From Rhodospirillaceae bacterium (GTDB lineage: Bacteria; Pseudomonadota; Alphaproteobacteria; UBA828): a DNA stretch of 64,000 bases. Of the stretch, positions 18,781 to 28,480 are shown one piece after another. The notes beneath the pieces were generated by a model. It saw only the letters and a program-made list of their open reading frames with translations. It was not told the DNA's origin and did no database searches. The translations under genes and the position numbers were made by a program. The first letter of the stretch is position 1. Each line of letters opens with the position of its first letter. Where the stretch lies: contig PBVE01000005.1 in NCBI GenBank assembly GCA_002728135.1, positions 1 to 64,000 on the forward strand, given 5' to 3'.

Positions 18781-20454
18781 ATGACCGGGATACAGACCAC
18801 ATCCAACCGTCGGCGCAAAAGAACTTCAAAATCTCCAAAGATTGCCAACATCATTAGTCTTGTCCGTAATATTGGGTATTCAAGTACTCCATATAGACTT
18901 TTAATATCTTGTCATATACCGCAAAGAATAAGTGCTAAACCATCAGATTTAAGGACAGGTGATACAGCTGTAGGTAATGATATATTATCTGGTTCATTCA
19001 ATTTTCTAGGCTACAAACTAAATGGAGCCGCATGGAATAATTTTAAATTTGGGGAAGATTGGCAAATCATTCTCCACGGCTTTTCATGGCTTAGAGACCT
19101 TCGCGTAATTACACATGATTCTGCCAAAAAAAAGATGCGAGAATTAGTTTCGGACTGGATTCACACGCATAAATCAATCGATTCTTTTGCATGGCGACCT
19201 GATATCCTTGGCCAACGTTTAAATTCATGGCTACTTGCTTCTGATTTTATGCTGATGGATTGTGATCAAAAGTTCAGTGAAAAATTATTTTTTAGTGTGG
19301 CCTTGCAGAGTAAACATCTTTCAAGAACTTTAAGACAGTGCCCTGATGGTGCTCCTAGGTTTAAGGCAATTAAAGGTCTATATTCAACTGGAATATGCAT
19401 CCCCAACAGTAAATATTTAGAAACAGCCTACAAATCTTTGTCTTTTGAAATTAAAAGACAGATTTTACCAGATGGCAGCCAAATTGAAAGAAGTCCCTCA
19501 GCTCATCTCAGTATTTTATCAGACTTAATTGATATTAGGGACAGTCTAGGAAATGCAAAACTTACTATTCCTGAAAACCTGCAGTTTTCCATCGATAGAA
19601 TGAGCTCAACACTTAGATCATATAGACATGGTGATGGAGCACTAGCACTATTTAATGATAGTTTAGAGGAAACTGCATGGCTCATTGACCTAGTCCTCGC
19701 TAAGTCTAATGCACACGGCAGAGCTCATCCAGCAAAGCTTTATTCAGGATTTCAAAGACTTCAATCTGGCCGCACCTTAATTATCTTAGATAGTGGTCCA
19801 CCACCAAGTATAGGAAATAAGACTCATGCTGGAACCTTTAGTTTTGAAATGAGTATTGGTAAAGAAAGAATAATTGTTAATTGTGGAGCTTGGCGTGGTG
19901 GTGACGAAAGTTGGAGAACAGCACTTCGTGCAACAGCAGCACATTCAACATTAACTGTAGACGATACAAATTCTTCAGAACTTCTATCTAGTGGGGGTAT
20001 TGGCACTGGTGCTGAAAAAATTAATTCTGAATTTAAACAAAAAGAAGGGGCTCTTTATTTAAGTATGAGCCATGATGGATTTAATGAACCATTTAATTTA
20101 ATTCATGAAAGACAATTATATTTGTCAGCCGATGGTTCTGATCTGAGAGGTACTGATACTTTAGTTCAATCTAAAAATAATCAAGCAAAAGGACGGTCAT
20201 TTGCTATTCGTTTTCACATTCATCCAGATGTTCAAACTTCGCTAGTTCACGATGGTAATACTGTACTTCTCAGGCTACCAAGCGGCTTAGGTTGGCAGAT
20301 GCGTGTCAACGGGGCAAATCTTGATTTAGCTGAAAGTATTTACTGTGGCCAAGCTGGCAAGCAAAGAAGAAGTAGCCAAATTGTTATGACTGGACCAATT
20401 GACCCTACAGAAACCATTGTCAAATGGGCGCTTTCTCGAATTCCAAAAAAATAA
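18781..20454 (+). CDS. heparinase II/III-like protein
   Basis: This 557-residue protein has the two-part layout of heparinase II/III-like polysaccharide lyases. There is an alpha-helical toroid domain (about residues 80-310) with RLNSWLLASDFML and DGAPRFKAIKGLYSTG, then a beta-sandwich C-terminal domain (about 315-557) starting YSGFQRLQSGRTLIILDSGPPP and containing ATAAHSTLTVDDTNSSELL, which includes the family's conserved histidine segment. No signal peptide is evident. This subfamily is usually linked to rsmB and often to purH in Alphaproteobacteria; here purH is absent and the leftward glycan operon follows instead. The substrate is unknown, and a role in turnover of the cell's own acidic polysaccharide is only an inference. 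Confidence 0.82.
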   Translation: MTGIQTTSNRRRKRTSKSPKIANIISLVRNIGYSSTPYRLLISCHIPQRISAKPSDLRTGDTAVGNDILSGSFNFLGYKLNGAAWNNFKFGEDWQIILHGFSWLRDLRVITHDSAKKKMRELVSDWIHTHKSIDSFAWRPDILGQRLNSWLLASDFMLMDCDQKFSEKLFFSVALQSKHLSRTLRQCPDGAPRFKAIKGLYSTGICIPNSKYLETAYKSLSFEIKRQILPDGSQIERSPSAHLSILSDLIDIRDSLGNAKLTIPENLQFSIDRMSSTLRSYRHGDGALALFNDSLEETAWLIDLVLAKSNAHGRAHPAKLYSGFQRLQSGRTLIILDSGPPPSIGNKTHAGTFSFEMSIGKERIIVNCGAWRGGDESWRTALRATAAHSTLTVDDTNSSELLSSGGIGTGAEKINSEFKQKEGALYLSMSHDGFNEPFNLIHERQLYLSADGSDLRGTDTLVQSKNNQAKGRSFAIRFHIHPDVQTSLVHDGNTVLLRLPSGLGWQMRVNGANLDLAESIYCGQAGKQRRSSQIVMTGPIDPTETIVKWALSRIPKK

Positions 20455-20466
20455 ATTAAATATAAT

Positions 20467-21582
20467 CTAATCTATTCCAAGTTGAAATAATTGCCTCTGA
20501 ATTACTAGTTTTTCATCATATAAGTCGATGGCTCGCTTATAACCTGCTACACCCATAGATTTACGGAGTGAGATATTTTTTGCGAGTTCATCAATTGCAA
20601 TTTCTAGACTTTTGGCATCTTTGACAGGCACCAAGCGACCTGTCTGGCCATCTACAACTTCCTCTCGACTGCCTCTAATATTTGTAGCAATAACTGGTAA
20701 ACCTGCCATCATTGCTTCAATAATTGATCTTGGCATCCCCTCACGATATGGAGGTAAAACAAAAATATCTGATGCCTGCAATATATCAGGTACGTCATCT
20801 CTATAACCTAAAAACCTAATCTTTGTTAGATCTTTAGGTATAGGAACACTTGATTCGTGATCACTCTCAAGCTTTTCGCCAACCACCCAAAGGGTCAAAT
20901 CAATACCCTCAATAGCTTCAAAAAGCTCTTTGTATCCCTTTTCAACAACTAGTCTACCAACAATGACCAAAACCAAACTATTCTCGGATGTTTTTAGATC
21001 TCTCCTCACCTTATTTCTATGAGTAATATATTCTTTTTCTTCCTTGAATACTCTGAACTTTGATGGATTAACCCCATTACCTATAGCTGTAATCATACCA
21101 GTTTTACATAATCCGTATAATTTAGCTGAATCAGCATCCTCCTGTGCTTGAGTGAAAAGAATATCTGTATATCTTCCTAGGAATTTCTCTAGCTGAATAA
21201 AAATTCTTCTCTTAAAAAAATTCATACCATCATGAAAATAAAATCCATGAGCTGTATAAACAATGCATGGAACACCAACTCTTGCTGCAGCTAATCTTCC
21301 AACTAATGCTGCTACTGGAGTATGGACATGAACAATATCAAATGATTCCTCACGGAATAAATTCACTAATAATTTATAAGATTTATAGTGAGAAATAATA
21401 TTGAAACTTCTAGATATTTTAATGATTCTGACAGAAAAGCCCTTTGACTTTATTTTTTCAACCCATTTACCGTCACTGCAAACTGCAATGACCTCGTGAC
21501 CGGCATCTACTTCGGCACGCATAAGAGGCAATATGAAGTGGTAGATAGTAAAATCAACTGCACATAGCTGACAAATTTTCAT
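20467..21582 (-). CDS. GT4 family glycosyltransferase
   Basis: This is a retaining GT-B glycosyltransferase of family 4. The N-terminal acceptor domain begins MKICQLCAVDFTIYHFILPLM and includes VHVHTPVAALVGRLAA. The C-terminal donor domain carries VGRLVVEKGYKELFEAI and the E-x7-E signature in EGMPRSIIEAMMAGLPVIAT around residue 280. The length of 371 is normal. It resembles transferases adding N-acetylated hexosamines in O-antigen and lipid-linked oligosaccharide clusters, but donor and acceptor cannot be read from the sequence. It is the last gene of the leftward glycan cluster, 12 bases from the convergent heparinase-like gene. Confidence 0.9.
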   Translation of the reverse strand: MKICQLCAVDFTIYHFILPLMRAEVDAGHEVIAVCSDGKWVEKIKSKGFSVRIIKISRSFNIISHYKSYKLLVNLFREESFDIVHVHTPVAALVGRLAAARVGVPCIVYTAHGFYFHDGMNFFKRRIFIQLEKFLGRYTDILFTQAQEDADSAKLYGLCKTGMITAIGNGVNPSKFRVFKEEKEYITHRNKVRRDLKTSENSLVLVIVGRLVVEKGYKELFEAIEGIDLTLWVVGEKLESDHESSVPIPKDLTKIRFLGYRDDVPDILQASDIFVLPPYREGMPRSIIEAMMAGLPVIATNIRGSREEVVDGQTGRLVPVKDAKSLEIAIDELAKNISLRKSMGVAGYKRAIDLYDEKLVIQRQLFQLGID

Positions 21583-21634
21583 TTAACTTTACTTTTTAGA
21601 TTATTATTAATTAATTCTTAGATTTTAATCTTAA

Positions 21635-23539
21635 TTAAATAGACATCGTTGGTCTAAACTTTTCACACCATCCCTGGAAAGCAACCAACATCCATAATTT
21701 TTCTGATGTATCCCTACGATTTTCTTCTAAATTTTTATACCAAATACTAGGAATTAATGGATCAAATAAACCTTGTTTTTTTAGTTTTACAGGATCAATA
21801 GCACGTCGAGTCAAATCCCCTAGAGGGCCAGCTAACCATTCCGCAATAGGAACTTCAAAACCTTTCTTTTTTAAAGAGAATACACTTGTTGGTACTCGGT
21901 CTGAAAATGCATGACGCAATATCCATTTTCCCGCACCACGTCTTAGTTTATATGAACTTGGCATAGCCGTAGCCATTTCAACTATACGGTGGTCTAGAAA
22001 GGGTGATCGAGCCTCTAAGCTTACACCCATTGTCATCCTATCAACTTTTACCAGCATATCCGATACAAGACCCAAAACTAAATCTCCGTATAACATTGCA
22101 TTAATTGGGTCACTATCTTGACTAGCAGACCTAGAGTCACTAACCAAAGACCTAAGATTTGTTGTTCCAAAAGACTTATTAGAAATAATTAGTCTTTCAA
22201 TTTCACTACTATCCATTGCCTGGAGCCATCCAACATGACGACCAATGGAATCTTTTCCTGCATGCTCCATAAACCTTCTAAGAATTCTTATGCGATTAGT
22301 AAAGCTGTTACTTTTATTGTCCGGTAAAGATTTTGCTAATGGTTCCAGAATATAGTGACGGAGTATAGATGGGATTTGCCTATAGTAGGTAGAGAGTAAC
22401 TCACCTTGATATTTTCTATAACCCCCAAAAATTTCATCTGCACCATCCCCCGTTAGCACTACGCTAACATTATTTTTTACTGCCTGGGATAAAAGAAATG
22501 TTGGTATCGCAGAAGAATCAGCAAATGGTTCATCTAAGCTATTAAAAACATTGATAAGGGAAGCAGAAACGTCTTTTGATGAAATTACTAGTTCATTATG
22601 CTTTGTTCCTAAAATTCTCGCTACATTTTTAGCTTCTGGCCTCTCCTCGTAATAAGATGATACACCCTCAAATCCAACGGTAAAGCTCTCAACTTTATCA
22701 CTTGCCCGCCTCATTGAGGCGGCAACTAAAGCAGAATCAATACCACCAGATAAAAAAACACCAATTGGTACGTCAGCATTCATCCTAATACCTACAGCGT
22801 TATCAAATGTCTTCACAAGTGAATTTGTAACGGAGGCAAGATTTTGCTTTTGGGGTGAATTTTTTTCTGAAAGATTATACCAAGGTTTTAAATGAAGCCC
22901 ATTTTGGTTGAGAACTCCAACAGAACCTGCCGGCAATTTTTTAATCCCTTCTGCAATTGATAGTGGTTCAGGTATCCACCGAAGAGAAAAATATAAATCT
23001 AATGCAACAGGACTAATTTCAGGAGTATAGTCTAAGAGACATTCCAAAGCAGCTAAGTCTGAACCAAATGTGACTTTTCCATCGTGTTCTATTAAAAGTA
23101 GAGGTTTTTTTCCGAATCGATCTCTAGCAAAAAAAGCTTGTTTTGTAGAAGTATTCCAAATAACAAATGCAAACATACCAGATAACTTATCTAAAACATC
23201 TATTCCCCAAGCTCTCCAACCCTCCAATATTACTTCAGTATCACTATTAGTATGAAATTTATGTCCGAGTCTGAGAAGTTCATTCTTTAATAATTTAAAG
23301 TTATAAATTTCACCATTATAAGCAATTACCAAGTCTCCCCGAATCATTGGGAGGTTAGCTTCTGAGGTTAAATCCTGAATAGCCAAGCGCGTATTAACAA
23401 TAGCACATTTATTATCCATCCATATATTACATGCATCAGGACCTCGAGGCTTTAAGCGCTCTCCAGCTCTCGTCAAGGGCCCTCTTAATTTTTCATTTTT
23501 TATACCGTTGAGGTTGATTACACCTGCAAAACCACACAT
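21635..23539 (-). CDS. asnB: asparagine synthase (glutamine-hydrolysing), AsnB type
   Basis: This full-length class II glutamine amidotransferase fused to a synthetase domain has 634 residues. Cys2 in MCGFAG is the glutaminase nucleophile. RGPDACNIW, YNGEIYNF and FAFVIWN complete the N-terminal domain. The synthetase domain has the PP-loop VFLSGGIDSALVAA and LTGDGADEIFGGY. AsnB paralogues are common in polysaccharide clusters, where they may amidate uronic acids or other carboxylated sugars instead of aspartate. Given its neighbours, that role is plausible but unproven. A second, glutaminase-deficient relative lies at 31379-33055. The GT4 gene upstream ends 9 bases before this start. Confidence 0.92.
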   Translation of the reverse strand: MCGFAGVINLNGIKNEKLRGPLTRAGERLKPRGPDACNIWMDNKCAIVNTRLAIQDLTSEANLPMIRGDLVIAYNGEIYNFKLLKNELLRLGHKFHTNSDTEVILEGWRAWGIDVLDKLSGMFAFVIWNTSTKQAFFARDRFGKKPLLLIEHDGKVTFGSDLAALECLLDYTPEISPVALDLYFSLRWIPEPLSIAEGIKKLPAGSVGVLNQNGLHLKPWYNLSEKNSPQKQNLASVTNSLVKTFDNAVGIRMNADVPIGVFLSGGIDSALVAASMRRASDKVESFTVGFEGVSSYYEERPEAKNVARILGTKHNELVISSKDVSASLINVFNSLDEPFADSSAIPTFLLSQAVKNNVSVVLTGDGADEIFGGYRKYQGELLSTYYRQIPSILRHYILEPLAKSLPDNKSNSFTNRIRILRRFMEHAGKDSIGRHVGWLQAMDSSEIERLIISNKSFGTTNLRSLVSDSRSASQDSDPINAMLYGDLVLGLVSDMLVKVDRMTMGVSLEARSPFLDHRIVEMATAMPSSYKLRRGAGKWILRHAFSDRVPTSVFSLKKKGFEVPIAEWLAGPLGDLTRRAIDPVKLKKQGLFDPLIPSIWYKNLEENRRDTSEKLWMLVAFQGWCEKFRPTMSI

Positions 23540-23548
23540 TTGAATAAC

Positions 23549-24664
23549 CTAAATTATTGACAAATAAAGCTGTTCATAATTTTCTACTAGCTGGTTAAGT
23601 GAAAACATTTTTATCATTCTTTCTCTAGCAGCTATTTTATATGATTTTATTTCACTTTCTGGCATTAACAAAAATTCCTGGATTGCAGAAGAGAGTTTTT
23701 CAGGGTTTCTTGCTTCAACAATCTTACCAGCTTTACCCATAATATATGCTGAATCTCCAATATCAGTAGCTACTGCAGGTAATCCACAAGCCATGCCTTC
23801 CATCAAGGCATTAGAAGAACCTTCACCAAATGCTGAACAAGAAACAATTAAGTCGGAAGTAGCCAATAATGTATTAATATCAGACCTTCGCCCAAGGCCA
23901 TACATTTGGCTTCCTAAATTAAATTGTTCAGTACCTAAACCAATAAAAATTGTATAAACCTCCGGAAGCTTATCCAAGGCTAACAACAAATTTTTGTGAT
24001 CTTTCATAGGGTCAACACGTGCTATATTAATAATTACAAATGCATTTGATGGTATATTTAACAATTCCCTGTTTTTTTTCCTCATTAGTGAATTAGGTTT
24101 GAATAATTCTGTATTAACTCCGTTGCCAATTACCTTTAAATACCTATTTTTGTATCCCAGACTCTGGTGTATCTCTGCTCCGGCAAAAGAATTAAAAGTT
24201 ATACAATTTGGAATTCCAGACATTTTTATGCAACACCAGACCACACACCTAAGCATAATACTATAACGACTAAAATCCATATTTGAGCACCTTACACTCC
24301 AGACTAATGAAGTTAAATTTTTACGCCTGGACATACTCAAAGCAATTGTTGCTAAAAGATCTGCGTGATACATCCAACTATGTATAATTTTAGGTTTATA
24401 TTTGTTTATCAACCTTACTAGTCTTATCAGGGTTAATGGATTAGGAATACTTCGATTGATTCCGAGGTCATAAACATCAATCCCATTTGACTGAAATTGT
24501 GAGCGTAGGGCGCCATTTTTTTTTAAAGAAACAACAATAACGTCTGCTCCTTTTTTTTTGCGCTCTGAGGCTAGTAAAAGTAATTGTTTCTCAGCGCCAC
24601 CAACATCTAAACTCGATATGATGTACATGACTGAAGGTAATGATTCTGGTAAGGTTTCAACCAT
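23549..24664 (-). CDS. GT4 family glycosyltransferase
   Basis: The glycine-rich loop ISSLDVGGAEKQLLLLA near the N-terminus and FGEGSSNALMEGMACGLPAVATDIGD near residue 270 (E-x7-E) identify a GT4 enzyme. VRCSNMDFSRYS is a middle segment common in glycosyltransferases of this kind. There are 371 residues and no membrane segment. Its start codon at 24664 lies only 29 bases from the oppositely oriented methyltransferase start at 24694, so a promoter for the last three leftward genes must fit there or reading comes from far upstream. Sugar specificity is not evident. Confidence 0.9.
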   Translation of the reverse strand: MVETLPESLPSVMYIISSLDVGGAEKQLLLLASERKKKGADVIVVSLKKNGALRSQFQSNGIDVYDLGINRSIPNPLTLIRLVRLINKYKPKIIHSWMYHADLLATIALSMSRRKNLTSLVWSVRCSNMDFSRYSIMLRCVVWCCIKMSGIPNCITFNSFAGAEIHQSLGYKNRYLKVIGNGVNTELFKPNSLMRKKNRELLNIPSNAFVIINIARVDPMKDHKNLLLALDKLPEVYTIFIGLGTEQFNLGSQMYGLGRRSDINTLLATSDLIVSCSAFGEGSSNALMEGMACGLPAVATDIGDSAYIMGKAGKIVEARNPEKLSSAIQEFLLMPESEIKSYKIAARERMIKMFSLNQLVENYEQLYLSII

Positions 24665-24693
24665 TATTAAATCTGTTCCCTACAGGAAAAAAA

Positions 24694-25635
24694 ATGACAC
24701 TACGAAAAATTATAAAAAATAACACTAAATTGACTTGTGCATGGTATGTTTTTGAAAACTGGTTAGCAGGATATCGTCTAAAAAAAGGAAATCTCAAGAC
24801 TACATCTGGATCAAGACACTCGGGAATGAGCCTAGAAGACTCGGTAAATTATATAGACAAAGTTTTTGCTGATTATCTTGATTATGGAAAAATTCATAAT
24901 TTTTATGGAACTGTAGCAGAAATAGGCCCGGGAGATAACTTTGGCGTTGCTCTTTGCATCCTAAATAGCGGAGCCCAAAGTGTTCATGCAATTGATCGAT
25001 GGAAACCAATAAAAAACCTAAATGAACAAAAACGGATTTATCAAAAACTATCTCATAGAGTGGGATTTGAAAAACTTTTTGATGGAACACCTAATGAAGA
25101 TAACATTCAAGGGCTTGTATATCATCAGGGCGTTTCCGCAGAGCAATTTTTCAAGCAAACAAATGTAAAGTTTGATTTTATTATTAGCCGTGCTGTGATG
25201 GAACATCTGTTTGATCCACTAGAAGCATTAACAAGTATGGCCAACGCTTTAAAACCAGGTGGAATGATGATCCACCGAATTGATCTTAGAGATCATGGTA
25301 TGTTTTCAGGACATCATCCTCTCACCCACTTAATGATAAATGAAAAATTGTGGAAAATTATGACAAATAAATCGGGTAGGCCAAACCGAATTCTTGCACC
25401 GCATTATAAGAATTGGCTTAACTCTAATGAGCTTAGTGGTGATTTTTTCATTACACGACTAACCGGTATCACAGAAGAAATAACTCCTCAAAAATGGGAG
25501 CAAATACCTTATGAAATGAGGGAGGAATCCTTAAAAATTGTTAAATCAATAAAACATAAAATTTCAAGTCAATACCAAAATATGAAAAATTCAGATCTTT
25601 CTATTGCTGGATGTGTTCTGATAGGAAAAAAATAA
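24694..25635 (+). CDS. class I SAM-dependent methyltransferase, reversed within the operon
   Basis: The Rossmann motif I is VAEIGPGDNFGVALCI (about residues 75-90), followed by the acidic strand AIDRW. The post-motif segments ISRAVMEHLFDPLEAL and ALKPGGMMIHRIDLRDHG are typical of class I methyltransferases of the methyltransf_11/23 type. I chose ATG 24694, with AGGA upstream, over an open-frame extension to 24640 that would overlap the divergent GT4 gene. It is the only rightward gene between 20467 and 61065, and it ends 12 bases from the convergent GT4 at 25648. It may methylate a sugar or lipid-linked intermediate, but the substrate is unknown. Confidence 0.85.
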   Translation: MTLRKIIKNNTKLTCAWYVFENWLAGYRLKKGNLKTTSGSRHSGMSLEDSVNYIDKVFADYLDYGKIHNFYGTVAEIGPGDNFGVALCILNSGAQSVHAIDRWKPIKNLNEQKRIYQKLSHRVGFEKLFDGTPNEDNIQGLVYHQGVSAEQFFKQTNVKFDFIISRAVMEHLFDPLEALTSMANALKPGGMMIHRIDLRDHGMFSGHHPLTHLMINEKLWKIMTNKSGRPNRILAPHYKNWLNSNELSGDFFITRLTGITEEITPQKWEQIPYEMREESLKIVKSIKHKISSQYQNMKNSDLSIAGCVLIGKK

Positions 25636-25647
25636 CTTTCACGTATA

Positions 25648-26724
25648 CTAAATAGTATTTAATATAATATTCTCAAATTTCTTAGTTACATTCACAACAT
25701 CCCAATCGTTGGGTAAAAGACTCGGTCTATTCTCATGTATATGAGTTGTTTTTGTTTTAACTAAAGCTTTTACAAAATGTTCTCCTGATGGAGCTATAGT
25801 TAAAGACCCTTGAGGGACAAATTTTAATATCTCTCTGATCCCTCCAGCCTCTGGTGTGGCTATTACAGACACACCACAAGCTAGAGCTTCGAGTGAAACG
25901 TTAGACATACCTTCCCATCTTGATGGGAGCAAGAAAGCATCAGCACCACTAATAATCGACCATGGGTTTTCTTTGAATCCTTCAAGAAATACCCTTTTCT
26001 GCAAATCTAAAGATTTTATTTGTTTTGTAAGATTTTTTAATTCAGGTCCCTCACCTAATATTATTAAACAAAAATCCCTCGGGGTTTTTGCGAAGTCAAC
26101 TAAAAGTCTATCAAACCCTTTTTGATGTGTAAGCCTCCCTGCTGCAACAAAATACTTTGCAAAATCTTTGTGATTAACAGGAACAGGAGCAAAAGATCGA
26201 ATATTATCTATGTCAATTGGATTGTTTAACCGAAAAATTTTTGACGTAGGGACTTTAAATTTCTCTTTCATTTCATTTTCAATCAATGCCGAGCTGCATA
26301 ATACAACATCTGCTTTGGGATAATAATGTCGGCACATAAATCTAAAAAAATTTGGTGAATGAGTAGACTTTAAGCTTCGTGAGGGTGTATTTGCCTCACG
26401 AATAATTAGTTTTGTTGGCTTTGAAATTAAGGGCTTTAGTGCAAGAAGTGTTACATTAATATGAGTAAAAGTAGAAATGATTACTGATGGTTCTAAATTA
26501 CGGATTTTGTTTATTAATTTGTAGATTCCATTTCTAAGCCGCACTGTTTTAAGATCATATACAGTAATATCTGAAGGTATAAGACTACGGAGCGGACCTT
26601 GATCATTCATTACAATTAAAATTGGTTCAACGTGTTTTCTGTCTATATGCTTAATAAGTGTAAGCATCACACGCTCTGCTCCTCCCCCCGAAAATGATGG
26701 AATTACAAAAACTATTCGAACCAA
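25648..26724 (-). CDS. GT4 family glycosyltransferase
   Basis: This 358-residue GT-B enzyme has PSFSGGGAERVMLTLIKHI at the N-terminus, VAAGRLTHQKGFDRLL opening the donor domain, and PSRWEGMSNVSLEALACGVSVIATPEAGG (E-x7-E) near residue 270. This pattern resembles the PglJ/PglH-like branch that adds N-acetylhexosamines to lipid-linked glycans. It lies immediately downstream of the carbamoyltransferase gene with a 37-base gap. Confidence 0.9.
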   Translation of the reverse strand: MVRIVFVIPSFSGGGAERVMLTLIKHIDRKHVEPILIVMNDQGPLRSLIPSDITVYDLKTVRLRNGIYKLINKIRNLEPSVIISTFTHINVTLLALKPLISKPTKLIIREANTPSRSLKSTHSPNFFRFMCRHYYPKADVVLCSSALIENEMKEKFKVPTSKIFRLNNPIDIDNIRSFAPVPVNHKDFAKYFVAAGRLTHQKGFDRLLVDFAKTPRDFCLIILGEGPELKNLTKQIKSLDLQKRVFLEGFKENPWSIISGADAFLLPSRWEGMSNVSLEALACGVSVIATPEAGGIREILKFVPQGSLTIAPSGEHFVKALVKTKTTHIHENRPSLLPNDWDVVNVTKKFENIILNTI

Positions 26725-26761
26725 AAAATTACGCCTTCTTGAAAGGGTGTGAGTAAAGCTA

Positions 26762-28480
26762 TTAGTCTTTAGATATAATATAATTATTTAAAGCTAAATG
26801 ACGTAGACCTGATAATACAAATACTCTAAAGGCATCTTTAGCTCCATAGACTATAGGTTCACCATGAAGATTGAATGAAGTGTTCAAAATAGCTCCATGA
26901 CCTGTAATATCATAATATTTTGATATTATTGAATGATAATCAGGATTAGAGTCTTTTGTAACAATTTGTGGTCTTATTGTGTAATCTTTCGGGTGTGATG
27001 CTGCTGCTAAATCTTTCTGGCATTCTGCTAGAGTAGAAAAAGCAAAAGTCATAAACTTTGGCTCAATAGCTTTCGGGTCTTCAAAATATCTTGAAGCCTT
27101 TTCTTTTATAATACTTGGAGCAAAAGGCATCCAAAAATCACGCATTTTTATCATGTTATTTATTTCATTAATTCGGCGAAAATCATTTGCGGCAGATAGA
27201 ATACTTCTATTGCCAAGAGCTCGTGCTCCCCATTCCATCCTCCCTCTGCAAACTGCTACTATTTCACCGTTAGATAACAAATCAGCAATAGCTTCATTCA
27301 TATTTTTTGGTTCTGAAACATTCAGCCCTGGTTTTGACTTAGCCTCCAAGATTACGGATTGTTCCTCTTCCGCTTTATCTGACCCTAGATAAAGATTATT
27401 TATTACACTTTTAGAAAAATTATTTTCTTGTGTTCTTTTATAATACGCGTCAAGTGCCGCACCTATTGAAAGAGATTCATCTCCAGCACTAGGCATTATA
27501 TATATAGAGTTGACCTCCGGCAAAGAAGCAATTTGCATATTAGCTTTAACATTCATAAACACACCACCACCACAAACTAAATCTTTTATACCTGTGTGTT
27601 CTATACAATTTTTTACCCACCTGACTAGGAGTTCTTCTGTAAATAGCTGAACTCCTCCTGCTATATTGTCAAAACGTTGCCTCTCATATTCGTCTCTTAG
27701 TGTCTCGTAGCAATAATTAGTTGATATTTCACTATTGAGTTGAAAACCTAATCCATCATCAGAAATACCTAACAATCTCCTTAAAGGTTCAGCAGCAATC
27801 TCAGCATATTTCTTATCTGAGTAAGGTGCTAATCCCATTACCTTGTATTCATGTTCCCATGGAGTCATACCCATCAAATATGTTACCCTTGAATAAATCT
27901 TTCCTAATGAAGCATGTCTGTCAGTTTTTGATATGCGTTCAATTTTTCTTCCTTCACATACTGAGACTGTGGCGCATAAATTATCACCTGCACCATCACA
28001 AGTAAGACCCAGAATTTTCTTTTCTGGTGTAAGATTTGGAGCAGTATAATATGCGGCAGTAAGGTGAGCCAAATGATGTTCCACAAAACTTACCACATCA
28101 CTTTTAATGCCCAAGTGATTAATTGATTCTTTAATTCTCGCTTTTCTCCTGATATCAAAAAGCTGTTTTGCATATTCTTTTGGCCGTGAACTATCAGCTT
28201 TTTGTTCTTTTAAACCGACTGGATACCAACGTGAAATATCCTCTAAATGGGCCTTTGTGTGCATAAAGTTTGAAGCAAAAATCACTTCATTTAAATCTTT
28301 TGGACTAATATGACCAATCTTTAGTACATCCTCAATAGCTTGACGAGGGTATCCTGAGTCATTTTTTTTTCTAGATAGTCTCTCCTCATTGACTGCCGCA
28401 ACCACTACACCGTCAATGATGAGTGCAGCCCCACAATTATGACCATCATGAATTCCTAGAAAACACTTTCTACCGTTCAT
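26762..28480 (-). CDS. NodU/CmcH-family carbamoyltransferase
   Basis: This O-carbamoyltransferase of the NodU/TobZ type uses carbamoyl phosphate and ATP to place a carbamoyl group on a sugar hydroxyl. The N-terminal Kae1-like domain shows GIHDGHNCGAALIIDG, NEERLSRKKNDSGYP, and EHHLAHLTAAYY with the metal-binding histidines. GGGVFMNVKAN and SAGDESLSIGAAL follow. The C-terminal YrdC-like-associated part has RMEWGARALGNRSILS, FWMPFAPSI and ILNTSFNLHGEPI. There are 572 residues, as expected. The start adjoins the stop of the deacetylase gene exactly, with no spacer. The target sugar is unknown; the glycan made by this cluster is the obvious candidate. Confidence 0.92.
   Translation of the reverse strand: MNGRKCFLGIHDGHNCGAALIIDGVVVAAVNEERLSRKKNDSGYPRQAIEDVLKIGHISPKDLNEVIFASNFMHTKAHLEDISRWYPVGLKEQKADSSRPKEYAKQLFDIRRKARIKESINHLGIKSDVVSFVEHHLAHLTAAYYTAPNLTPEKKILGLTCDGAGDNLCATVSVCEGRKIERISKTDRHASLGKIYSRVTYLMGMTPWEHEYKVMGLAPYSDKKYAEIAAEPLRRLLGISDDGLGFQLNSEISTNYCYETLRDEYERQRFDNIAGGVQLFTEELLVRWVKNCIEHTGIKDLVCGGGVFMNVKANMQIASLPEVNSIYIMPSAGDESLSIGAALDAYYKRTQENNFSKSVINNLYLGSDKAEEEQSVILEAKSKPGLNVSEPKNMNEAIADLLSNGEIVAVCRGRMEWGARALGNRSILSAANDFRRINEINNMIKMRDFWMPFAPSIIKEKASRYFEDPKAIEPKFMTFAFSTLAECQKDLAAASHPKDYTIRPQIVTKDSNPDYHSIISKYYDITGHGAILNTSFNLHGEPIVYGAKDAFRVFVLSGLRHLALNNYIISKD

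Noticed and set aside
24640-24693. Upstream extension of the rightward methyltransferase
   Set aside because: It overlaps the divergent GT4 start, and a good ATG with AGGA upstream lies at 24694.
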